Assembly (NCBI RefSeq): GCF_002831585.1
Contig: NZ_CP025113.1
Coordinates: 186,001 to 250,000, forward strand
Direction: 5' to 3'
Source: Bradyrhizobium sp. SK17
GTDB lineage: Bacteria; Pseudomonadota; Alphaproteobacteria; Rhizobiales; Xanthobacteraceae
Length of the DNA: 64,000 nucleotides
In this document: positions 57,153-64,000 of the stretch, in pieces
Layout: each line of letters begins with the position of its first letter
How positions within the stretch are numbered: the stretch's first letter is position 1
Translations under genes and position numbers: made by a program
Notes under the pieces: model-generated
Databases searched by the model: none
What the model was told of the DNA's origin: nothing
What the model saw: only the letters and a program-made list of their open reading frames with translations

Positions 57153-57175
57153 CCTCTCCCGCAAGGGGAGAGGGA
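57153..57175. terminator. Hairpin between convergent MAPEG and NicO genes
   Basis: Perfect 9-bp arms CCCTCTCCC/GGGAGAGGG around GCAAG. It is a common bradyrhizobial dispersed hairpin and may end both convergent transcripts; no T-run is present. Confidence 0.5.
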
Positions 57176-57238
57176 ACCCTCGCAGCGATGCGTGCCTCAC
57201 TCAAGAGACCTCTTCCCACAAGCGGAGCCGAGGTGACT

Positions 57239-58360
57239 TTAAAGGCACGTCGCCCGTTCGGCTGCGACATAGCCGAACAGCAGCCCGAGCCCGAACAGCA
57301 GCACCAGCGCGGCGGCGGCGAATTCGAGGCCGCGCATGATCAGCATGCCGCCGCCGTCGCGCGCCGCGCTGAGCCGCTCGGCCATGCCACGCGCCGAGAC
57401 CGCGACCAGCGCGATCGCGGCCACCGTGATGGCGGTGCCCAGACCCATCGCGAAGGTCGCGGCAATGCCGGCCCAGAACAGCCCCTGCGCCAGCGCGAAT
57501 ACCAGCACCAGGATTGCGCCCGAGCACGGCCGGATCCCGACGGTGAGGATCGCGCTCAGACCACGCCGCCAGCCGCCGGGACCGGCAAGCTCGGCCGGCG
57601 TCGGCCCGTGCGAATGGCCGCAATGTTCGTCATGAACGTGACCCGCGTCATGACCATGATCGTGGCCATGATGATCATGGTGGTGATGGTCGTGGTCGTC
57701 ATGGGCGTGACGATGATGGTGATCATGGCCATGGTCGGGGTGCGCATGATCGTGATGGTCGTGCCGATGCGCACCGGCCAGCGCCAGCGCCGGGCGCGGC
57801 ACCTGCAACGCGCGCAGGAAGCCGCCGCCCTTGACCCAGACCAGCCGGGCGCCGAACGCTGCGATCAGTGCGTAGCTGGCGATCTCGATCGCCTTCTCCG
57901 CCCCGCACATCGTCTTCGCGGTCGCGTTGAGCAGCCAGGCGCAGACCCCGACGATGGCGATGGCGACCAGCGACTGCATCAGCGCCGAGGCGAACGACAG
58001 CACGATGCCGCGTCGCGCGGTCTCGCGATTGGCGACCATATAGGACGAGATCACCGCCTTGCCGTGGCCGGGACCTGCGGCGTGGAAAATCCCGTAGGCA
58101 AACGAGATCGCAAGCAGCGTCCAGACCGCCGAACCATCGGACTTCGCGGCGCGGATGGTCGCCGACATCTCGCGATAGAATTCCGACTGTTTTGCCAACA
58201 GCCAGCCGACGATCCCGCCCTGCGGCTCCGCCGCGCGCGGCGCGCCGAATGGATTCTGCGCCAGCAGCGCATGCACCGCGCCATCGAGCAGCGCGAACGC
58301 CGCCAGCACGGCGGCGCCGAGGGCGAAGCCGCGCATCAGGCGGGGGACGATCGGCGTCAT
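57239..58360 (-). CDS. NicO/RcnA-like nickel/cobalt transporter with His-rich loop
   Basis: The 373-residue membrane protein has about six hydrophobic helices. Typical signatures are FAYGIFHAAGPGHGKAVISSY and GIRPCSGAILVLVFALAQG. Between them, at about residues 198-255, lies a loop of alternating His, Asp and Gly with roughly 30 His, expected to bind Ni2+, Co2+ or Zn2+. The ATG at 58360 forms an ATGA overlap with the DUF1007 stop. The pair with DUF1007 occurs in metal transport loci; whether it exports or imports is unknown. Confidence 0.87.
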   Translation of the reverse strand: MTPIVPRLMRGFALGAAVLAAFALLDGAVHALLAQNPFGAPRAAEPQGGIVGWLLAKQSEFYREMSATIRAAKSDGSAVWTLLAISFAYGIFHAAGPGHGKAVISSYMVANRETARRGIVLSFASALMQSLVAIAIVGVCAWLLNATAKTMCGAEKAIEIASYALIAAFGARLVWVKGGGFLRALQVPRPALALAGAHRHDHHDHAHPDHGHDHHHRHAHDDHDHHHHDHHGHDHGHDAGHVHDEHCGHSHGPTPAELAGPGGWRRGLSAILTVGIRPCSGAILVLVFALAQGLFWAGIAATFAMGLGTAITVAAIALVAVSARGMAERLSAARDGGGMLIMRGLEFAAAALVLLFGLGLLFGYVAAERATCL

Positions 58361-59010
58361 GGGCAATCCACCGTGATCTTGTTGGCGAACATCATGCCGA
58401 AATTGGCGTTGGCGCCGTCGAGGAAGTTCTGCTCGCCGAGCTTCTGCGCCGCGGCGGAGCCGTCGTTCGGCCGCTGGAACTGCATCTTGCAGTCGGCCGC
58501 GGCGCCGATCAGCTTGACCGGCTCCTTCTCGGCGAACTGGAAGTCGATGAAGTAGGTCGGATCGAACACTTCGAGCGAGAGCTGCCTGGCCTTGAACGGC
58601 GTCTTCACCGGCAGGGTGAAGTGCAGCGTCAGCGCCGAGTCCTTGTATTCGAGGAAGTAGTCGACCGGCTCGGTGAATTTCTGCTTCTTGCCGTCGCCCT
58701 TGGCGAAGGTGAAGTAGGCGTATTCCTTCAGCGACTCGACATTGGTCTGGGCCAGCGGCGCCAGTTCCTCACGGCTGTAGGCGCCCTTCACCTTGGTCTC
58801 GATGCCCTGCAACGCATAGGTCGAGAACATGTCGTCGAAGGTCCAGGCATGGCGGACCCCGGTGATGGTGCCGTCGGGCGCGTAGATCAGCTCGCTCCTG
58901 GCGGTGATCCAGACATGCGGATGCGCCTCGGCCGCCGCCGTGCCGAGCACGACGGATGCCGCAAGCACGAGCCAGGCGATCGGCCGGCTGAGGGACGACC
59001 TCACGTTCAA
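58357..59010 (-). CDS. DUF1007 periplasmic protein, metal-transport partner
   Basis: The 217-residue protein has a signal peptide (AWLVLAASVVLGTAAAEA) immediately followed by HPHVWI, the diagnostic His motif of DUF1007 that may bind metal at the mature N-terminus. It starts with TTG in a TTGA overlap with the peptidase stop (a GTG two codons later is possible) and overlaps the NicO gene at its end. It probably delivers or captures Ni/Co/Zn for the NicO transporter. Confidence 0.84.
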   Translation of the reverse strand: MNVRSSLSRPIAWLVLAASVVLGTAAAEAHPHVWITARSELIYAPDGTITGVRHAWTFDDMFSTYALQGIETKVKGAYSREELAPLAQTNVESLKEYAYFTFAKGDGKKQKFTEPVDYFLEYKDSALTLHFTLPVKTPFKARQLSLEVFDPTYFIDFQFAEKEPVKLIGAAADCKMQFQRPNDGSAAAQKLGEQNFLDGANANFGMMFANKITVDCP

Positions 59011-61094
59011 GCTGCCTCTGGTGTCTCGAGCAGGCCGCGACGGCGCAGCAGCGCATCCGGCTCCGGCACGCGGCCACGGAACGCGACATAGGCCTCTTCC
59101 GGATCGCGCGAGCCGCCCGACGAATAGATGTCGTCAAGCAGCCGCTTGGCGGTCGCCGGATCGAAGATGTCGCCGGCCTCCTCGAAAGCGCCGAAGGCAT
59201 CCGCGTCCATCACCTCCGACCACATGTAGCTGTAATAGCCGGACGCATAATGGTCGCCGGAGAAGATATGGCCGAACTGGGTCGGCCGGTGCCGCAGCGA
59301 GATTTCCGCGGGCATGCCGATCTTCTCCAGTTCCTTCTGTTCGAAGGCACGGACGTCGCGGCTCGCCGCCGCCGGCTGGGTATGGAACTCAAGGTCGACC
59401 AGCGCCGAGGAGACGAACTCCACGGTGGCGAAGCCCTGGTTGAACTTGCGGGCGGCGAGGAAGCGCTTCAGCAGGTCGTCGGGCAGTGGCTCGCCGGTCT
59501 GGTAGTGGCGGGCGAAGCGCTGCAACACCTCGGGCCGTTCCTGCCAGTGCTCGTAAAGCTGCGAGGGCAGCTCGACGAAGTCGGTGAACACGGATGTGCC
59601 CGACAGCGACGGATAGGTCACGTCCGAGAGCATGCCGTGCAAGCCATGGCCGAACTCGTGGAACAGGGTCCGGGCATCGTCCGGCGACAGCAGCGACGGC
59701 GCGCCGTCGGCGCCCTTGGCGAAGTTGCAAACATTGATGACCAGCGGGGCCACGTCGCCATCGAGCCTCTGCTGGTCGCGCAGCGAGGTCATCCAGGCGC
59801 CGGAGCGCTTCGAGGGCCGCGCGAAGTAGTCGCCATAGAACAGCGCCTTGTGCTGGCCATCGCGGCCCTTGACCTCCCAGACCCGGACGTCCGGGTGCCA
59901 GACCGGGACGTCCTTGCGCTCCGCGAAGGTGACGCCGAACAGGCGGGTGGCGCAGTCGAACGCGGCCTCGATCATATGGTCGAGCACCAGATAGGGCTTG
60001 ATCGCGGAATCGTCGAAATTGGCTTTGGCCTGCCGCAGCTTCTCGGCGTAGTAGCGCCAGTCCCAGGCCGCCAGAGTGAAATTGCCGCCCTCTTCCGTGA
60101 TCAGCGCCTGCAGCGCATCACGGTCGGCGAGCGCCCGCGCCCGTGCCGGCTTCCAGACCCGTTCCAGCAGGCCACGCACCGCCTCCGGCGTCTTGGCCAT
60201 GGAATCCTCCAGCCGATAGGCGGCGTAGGTCGGGAAGCCCAGCAGCTTCGCGGTCTCCTCGCGGAGCGCGAGGATCTCCACGATGGTCGTGTTGTTGTCG
60301 TTGGCGTTGCCATTGTCGCCGCGGGCGGTGAAGGCCTTGTAGACCTTCTCGCGCAGGTCGCGCCGCTGTGAGCTCTGAAGGAACGGCTCGACCGAGGAGC
60401 GCGACAGCGTCACGATCGCCTTGCCACCCATGCCGCGCTCTTCGGCCGCAGCCTTGGCCGCCGCCACGAATGTGTCGGAGAGGCCGGCGCGGTCGCTCTC
60501 GCCGAGCTCCATGAACCATTCCTGCTCGTCGCCGAGCAGATGGTGGCTGAACGAGGTGCCGAGCTGGGCGAGGCGCTCGTTGATCTCGGCCATCCGTACT
60601 TTTGCGGCCTCGTCGAGCCCGGCGCCGGAGCGATGGAAGCGGGTATAGGTGCGCTCCAAGAGCCGCATCTGCTCGCCGGTCAGGCCGAGCGAGGCGCGCT
60701 TCTCGTGCAGCATGGCGATGCGGCCAAACAGCACAGCGTTCATCATGATGGGATTCCAGTGCCGCGCCATTCTCGGCGACACTTCCTTGTCGATCTCCAG
60801 GATCGCCGGGCTCGAATGGGCCGAGACCAGATCGTAGAACACCGCCGAAACCTTCGACAGCAGCTTGCCGGAGCGCTCCAGCGCCGTGATGGTGTTGTCG
60901 AAGTCGGGCTGCGCCGGATCATGGGTGATCGCAGCCACTTCCGCCGAATGGTCGGCGAAGGCCTGCTCGAACGCGGGCAGGAAATGCTCCGGCTTGATCT
61001 CGGCGAAGGGCGGCGTCTCGAGCGGCGTCTGCCATGCCTTCAGGAGGGGGTTGGCAAGAGCCTGGGCTTGCGCCTCTGCGCTGGTTTCTGACAT
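59007..61094 (-). CDS. M3-family zinc oligopeptidase (OpdA/Dcp-like)
   Basis: The 695-residue cytoplasmic metallopeptidase has the zinc site LFHEFGHGLHGML and the third ligand Glu about 25 residues on (FTDFVELPSQLYEHW). N-terminal LLKAWQTPLETPPFAEIKPEHFLPAFE is written here in two parts, LLKAWQTPLETPPF and KPEHFLPAFE, and is typical of oligopeptidase A/PrlC. It degrades short peptides and cleaved signal peptides. Translational overlap with DUF1007 and NicO genes suggests a transcript linking peptidase and metal handling. Confidence 0.92.
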   Translation of the reverse strand: MSETSAEAQAQALANPLLKAWQTPLETPPFAEIKPEHFLPAFEQAFADHSAEVAAITHDPAQPDFDNTITALERSGKLLSKVSAVFYDLVSAHSSPAILEIDKEVSPRMARHWNPIMMNAVLFGRIAMLHEKRASLGLTGEQMRLLERTYTRFHRSGAGLDEAAKVRMAEINERLAQLGTSFSHHLLGDEQEWFMELGESDRAGLSDTFVAAAKAAAEERGMGGKAIVTLSRSSVEPFLQSSQRRDLREKVYKAFTARGDNGNANDNNTTIVEILALREETAKLLGFPTYAAYRLEDSMAKTPEAVRGLLERVWKPARARALADRDALQALITEEGGNFTLAAWDWRYYAEKLRQAKANFDDSAIKPYLVLDHMIEAAFDCATRLFGVTFAERKDVPVWHPDVRVWEVKGRDGQHKALFYGDYFARPSKRSGAWMTSLRDQQRLDGDVAPLVINVCNFAKGADGAPSLLSPDDARTLFHEFGHGLHGMLSDVTYPSLSGTSVFTDFVELPSQLYEHWQERPEVLQRFARHYQTGEPLPDDLLKRFLAARKFNQGFATVEFVSSALVDLEFHTQPAAASRDVRAFEQKELEKIGMPAEISLRHRPTQFGHIFSGDHYASGYYSYMWSEVMDADAFGAFEEAGDIFDPATAKRLLDDIYSSGGSRDPEEAYVAFRGRVPEPDALLRRRGLLETPEAA

Positions 61095-61224
61095 CGAATG
61101 TCCCGTTTTTCGCCTTGAAATTGCGGCCCAATCTATATCACGCGATACGGCATTTTTGGGCCTTTTAAGCTTGATAGATGGGCCCTTTTCGGAGAGATTG
61201 CGCCCCCTGAACAGGACCTATTTC

Positions 61225-61485
61225 ATGAGCATGCAGCCCACCGCCTCAGGCAACAGCCGGATCTACTGGCCGAGCGTCATCACCGTGATCTCGGCGGCGA
61301 TCCTGATCGGCGCGGAAGTGTTCGGCGCGGCGTTCGCCGGCGGCTGGGCGCTCGCGATCCTTTTCGGACTCAACGACGCCGGCGCGCACATCCTGCAAGC
61401 CGTGCTGTTCGGCATCGGCGTGCTGATCATGATCGCCTTCATTCGCGGCGCGCAGCGCATCGAACCGTTCACGCGTCGCGCGTGA
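61225..61485 (+). CDS. Small two-helix membrane protein
   Basis: The 86-residue protein has two hydrophobic helices (IYWPSVITVISAAILIGAEV and HILQAVLFGIGVLIMIAFI) joined by a Gly-rich turn, and a basic C-terminus ending FTRRA. AGGA precedes the ATG. I recognise no named family; similar small membrane proteins occur in related alphaproteobacteria. It is divergent from the M3 peptidase gene. Confidence 0.72.
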   Translation: MSMQPTASGNSRIYWPSVITVISAAILIGAEVFGAAFAGGWALAILFGLNDAGAHILQAVLFGIGVLIMIAFIRGAQRIEPFTRRA

Positions 61486-61633
61486 GTTGGCGCGATTCAA
61501 GAAAGCACTGCGGCACAGGGCTAAAACGCACACGCTTCGTTAGTCATTCTTAACGGCCGTTCATCTTCAACACGCGCTGCACGCGAGATCGCAAGCACGC
61601 GTTAGGGAAATTTGTCGCTATCGCAAAAAAATT

Positions 61634-61662
61634 CTTGCGCCGCGAAGTCAAAAGACTTATTT
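61634..61662 (+). promoter_or_regulatory. Candidate promoter of the speF leader
   Basis: CTTGCG (61634-61639) and TTATTT (61657-61662) are 17 bp apart, resembling alphaproteobacterial sigma-70 promoters. Transcription would start near 61669, giving an about 490-base leader before the decarboxylase. Confidence 0.45.
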
Positions 61663-61689
61663 CCTGCCTTGCCCAATTTCGCACGTGCC

Positions 61690-61995
61690 TGTGGTCGTGT
61701 GTCAGTCGGTAGGTATCCGGACAAGAGGCCGGACAGCCGCCAAGGGGTGGAAGAACCGAGGGTCGCTTACGTCCATTTGGACAGTCCATCTGGACACGAG
61801 GCGGCCAGCATCTCTCTCCAGAGATGCCTTGTTGAAGGTCTCACCACTCTTTGCAACCGTGACTGGCAGCCGGAGGCGAACCGGCGCACCCCGCTCTCCA
61901 CGGGGGACGCGACTTAAAGCAACGACGGATCGGGCTTTTTTGGTCTCTACCGGCGGTCCAACGCCGGCGCGGGCTACTGAAAAGGCTTGTCCTTC
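61690..61995 (+). ncRNA. speF-type structured leader RNA
   Basis: A long structured region precedes the decarboxylase gene. It has two tandem GTCCATNTGGAC mini-hairpins (61771-61782, 61784-61795), a perfect GCATCTCT/AGAGATGC hairpin (61808-61827), a CCCCG/CGGGG stem near 61890-61910 and a CCGGCG/CGCCGG stem (61950-61967). The Rfam speF motif is a conserved element of unknown mechanism in the 5' UTR of alphaproteobacterial ornithine decarboxylase genes. Position, length and stem density fit; boundaries are approximate and no alignment was made. Confidence 0.7.
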
Positions 61996-62160
61996 ATTGC
62001 CAGGTGAGCGGGCGGGAAACTCTCCCAACCAATCCACGGCAGCACAGTCTGGTTTGAGTCTTTTGGCCTCAACGCGCCTCCATCGCGCGATGTGGCCGGA
62101 GCGCTCTCACCCGACGTCACGTTGATGCGGATCCCGTCGCTGGGGCCGTTGGAGAGTGCC

Positions 62161-63303
62161 ATGACTGAACGTATTCAGGAATTCCTGCGCAACCGCCGCC
62201 AGGATGGTCTCGACACCGAGCCGTGCCTCGTCGTCGACCTCGAAGTCGTGCGCGACAACTACCAGACCTTCGCGAAGGCGCTGCCGGACAGCCGCGTGTT
62301 CTACGCGGTGAAGGCCAACCCTGCGCCCGAAGTGCTGTCGCTGCTGGCTTCGCTCGGCTCCTGCTTCGACACCGCGACCGTCGCGGAGATCGAGATGGCG
62401 CTGGCCGCCGGTGCGACGCCGGACCGCATCTCCTTTGGCAACACGATCAAGAAGGAGCGCGACATCGCGCGCGCCTTCGCGCTCGGCATTCGCCTGTTCG
62501 CGGTCGATTGCGCCGCCGAGGTCGAGAAGGTCGCCCGCGCCGCGCCCGGCGCCAAGGTGTTCTGCCGCATCCTCTATGACTGCGCCGGCGCCGAGTGGCC
62601 GCTGTCGCGCAAGTTCGGCTGCGATCCGGAGATGGCGGTCGACGTGCTCGACCTCGCCAAGCGTCTGGGCCTGGAGCCGTGCGGCATCTCGTTCCATGTC
62701 GGCTCGCAGCAGCGCAAGGTGAAGGCGTGGGACCGTGCGCTCGCGATGGCGTCGACCGTGTTCCGTGACTGCGCCGAGCGCGGCATCAACCTGACCATGG
62801 TCAACATGGGCGGCGGCTTCCCGACCAAGTATCTCAAGGACGTTCCGCCGGTCCTGCAATATGGCCGGTCGATCTTCCGCGCGCTGCGCAAGCATTTCGG
62901 CAACCAGATTCCGGAGACGATCATCGAACCGGGCCGCGGCATGGTCGGCAATGCGGGCGTGATCGAGACCGAGGTGGTGCTGATCTCGCGCAAGAGCGAC
63001 GAGGACGAGGTTCGCTGGGTCTATCTCGACATCGGCAAGTTCGGCGGTCTCGCCGAGACGATGGACGAGTCGATCCGCTATGCCATCCGCACCCCGCATG
63101 ACGGGGCGGACATGACGCCGTGCGTGCTCGCGGGCCCGACCTGCGATAGCGCCGACGTGCTCTACGAGAAGCTGCCGTATCCGCTCCCGGTGACGCTCGA
63201 GATCGGCGACAAGCTGCTGATCGAAGGCACCGGCGCCTATACGTCGACCTACTCGTCGGTGGCGTTCAACGGCATTCCGCCGCTGAAGACCTACCACATC
63301 TGA
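62161..63303 (+). CDS. speF: Ornithine/lysine decarboxylase, PLP fold type III
   Basis: The 380-residue eukaryotic-type (alanine-racemase fold) decarboxylase makes putrescine (and possibly cadaverine). PLP Lys51 lies in FYAVKANPAPEVL; HVGSQ, NMGGGFP and EPGRGMVGNAG line the cofactor site; and the second-subunit catalytic Cys is in AGPTCDSADVLYE, followed by GAYTSTYSS. ATG 62161 (MTERIQEFL) follows GGAGAG. The structured leader upstream suggests RNA-level control, plausibly by polyamine status. In Rhizobiales related enzymes act on both ornithine and lysine. Confidence 0.92.
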   Translation: MTERIQEFLRNRRQDGLDTEPCLVVDLEVVRDNYQTFAKALPDSRVFYAVKANPAPEVLSLLASLGSCFDTATVAEIEMALAAGATPDRISFGNTIKKERDIARAFALGIRLFAVDCAAEVEKVARAAPGAKVFCRILYDCAGAEWPLSRKFGCDPEMAVDVLDLAKRLGLEPCGISFHVGSQQRKVKAWDRALAMASTVFRDCAERGINLTMVNMGGGFPTKYLKDVPPVLQYGRSIFRALRKHFGNQIPETIIEPGRGMVGNAGVIETEVVLISRKSDEDEVRWVYLDIGKFGGLAETMDESIRYAIRTPHDGADMTPCVLAGPTCDSADVLYEKLPYPLPVTLEIGDKLLIEGTGAYTSTYSSVAFNGIPPLKTYHI

Positions 63304-63333
63304 GCCGCCTCCCGATCGAGGCCTGATGAACCG

Positions 63334-63360
63334 GGAGCCGGCCCCGCCGGCTCCTTCCTG
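63334..63360 (+). terminator. Intrinsic terminator after the decarboxylase
   Basis: A 9-bp stem GGAGCCGGC/GCCGGCTCC with CCC loop is followed by TTCC and, a little later, T-runs. It separates the decarboxylase from the GNAT gene. Confidence 0.7.
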
Positions 63361-63433
63361 ATCATTTTTGATTTTTCTGAACGACGCTTGCCGCGGCGTA
63401 GAACATGCCGTTGCAAGCGGGGACTGACGTGCC

Positions 63434-64000
63434 ATGACTGCAAAGCGGAACACCCCCGTCGCCCTCATCCGACAAGCCGCCCCGTTCGCGATCCGTGCGG
63501 AGCGTGCCTCGGACGTCGTCGCGCGTGAAGCGCTGCTGGATGCCTGCTTTGGCGAGAACCGCCATACGCGCACCTGCCAGCGCCTGCGTGACGGACGCGC
63601 GCCCGCCCAAGGCCTGAGCCTTGCGGCCGTGCGCCAGGATGGCCGGCTGGCTGGAACCGTGCGGCTGTGGCACGTCAGCGCGGGGGGCCGCAGCGCGATG
63701 ATGCTGGGGCCGCTGGCAGTCAACGACGACTGCCGCGGCCTCGGCGTCGGCGCCGCGCTGCTCCGGCGCGCGCTGGCCGTCGCCAAGGCCCGTGGCCATG
63801 GCGCGGTGATCCTGCTCGGCGACGCCCCCTATTACGCCCGCTTCGGCTTCACCGCCGCCAAAACCGGCGAGCTGTCGCTGCCCGGTGCTTTCGAGCGCGA
63901 GCGGTTGCTTGGCCTCGAGCTCGTCGAGGGGGCGCTGGACGGCACCTGGGGCATGATCACGCCGGCCGGCGCACCGCTGCGGCCCAAGACCAAGGCGACC
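63434..64000 (+). CDS. GNAT-family N-acetyltransferase, C-terminus beyond window
   Basis: At least 189 codons are visible from ATG 63434 (MTAKRNTPVALIRQAAPF); no stop is reached. The acetyl-CoA motif A is MLGPLAVNDDCRGLGVGAAL, with RGLGVG as the pyrophosphate loop, and YYARFGF marks motif B. This resembles YhbS-type acetyltransferases, about 190-200 residues long, so only a few residues are likely missing. Pairing with an ornithine decarboxylase could hint at polyamine acetylation, but YhbS proteins have no established substrate. Confidence 0.85.
   Translation, partial: MTAKRNTPVALIRQAAPFAIRAERASDVVAREALLDACFGENRHTRTCQRLRDGRAPAQGLSLAAVRQDGRLAGTVRLWHVSAGGRSAMMLGPLAVNDDCRGLGVGAALLRRALAVAKARGHGAVILLGDAPYYARFGFTAAKTGELSLPGAFERERLLGLELVEGALDGTWGMITPAGAPLRPKTKAT

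Noticed and set aside
57610..57790. Microsatellite-like CATGAT/GGTGAT repeat
   Set aside because: It is the codon-level consequence of the His/Asp-rich loop of the NicO protein rather than an independent repeat.

Overview
The window is high-GC DNA from an alphaproteobacterium, most likely Bradyrhizobium or a close relative. Supporting signs are: a CpdR response regulator; small-RNA and leader-RNA motifs known from Rhizobiales (an mmgR/suhB-like sRNA, a speF leader and a ROSE RNA thermometer); bradyrhizobial-type palindromic repeats; and many ABC, CaiB/BaiF, TetR, IclR and LysR genes. It is ordinary chromosome with a catabolic flavour. I see no phage, IS, integrase or CRISPR array.

Layout. 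1-7.6 kb: end of a ketopantoate-reductase-like gene, divergent from a regulator with two TetR units, then a LIV-type ABC operon (binding protein, LivH, LivM, LivG, LivF) and a convergent LuxR solo. 8.3-11.6 kb: a GAF-GAF-GGDEF-EAL protein and a beta-hydroxyacid dehydrogenase-like protein. 11.7-19.7 kb (minus): the most informative locus, a guanidine-I (ykkC) riboswitch with a terminator-type expression platform and a candidate sigma-54 promoter. It precedes an ABC transporter, two DUF1989 proteins and a urea/guanidine carboxylase, which together form a guanidine-nitrogen uptake and degradation operon. 20-23.6 kb (minus): AraC regulator, CoA-transferase, SDR and GST. 24.3-27.3 kb: tRNA-Val(GAC), cpdR, N-formylglutamate amidohydrolase, an mmgR-like sRNA and hisN. 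27.4-30.8 kb: an orphan Bug receptor, GST, LysR and TauE. 30.8-36.4 kb: an IclR regulator divergent from a CoA-dependent catabolic operon (enoyl-CoA hydratase, a binding-protein-fold protein without signal peptide, CoA-transferase, MFS transporter). 36.4-42.4 kb: LysE, an adenylate cyclase with TPRs, a peroxidase-2-like protein, a lipase-like hydrolase, a heat-shock locus (RpoH promoter, ROSE element, frameshifted hsp20) and a PepSY-like secreted protein. 42.9-49.2 kb: gltB and gltD. 49.4-53.8 kb: two envelope proteins, kdsD, and a divergent carboxymuconolactone-decarboxylase/HxlR pair with tandem operators. 53.9-61.5 kb: NfeD/stomatin pair, hemH, MAPEG protein, an M3 peptidase-DUF1007-NicO metal operon and a small membrane protein. 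61.6-64 kb: speF leader, ornithine/lysine decarboxylase and a GNAT protein cut by the window edge.

How the genes work together. Nitrogen handling recurs: guanidine use, glutamate synthase, amino-acid uptake, N-formylglutamate hydrolysis and polyamine synthesis. RNA control is unusually dense, with five non-tRNA RNA elements in 64 kb. Two genes carry a poly-C tract that looks one C short (livM N-terminus, hsp20 interior), so base-calling error should be considered for both.
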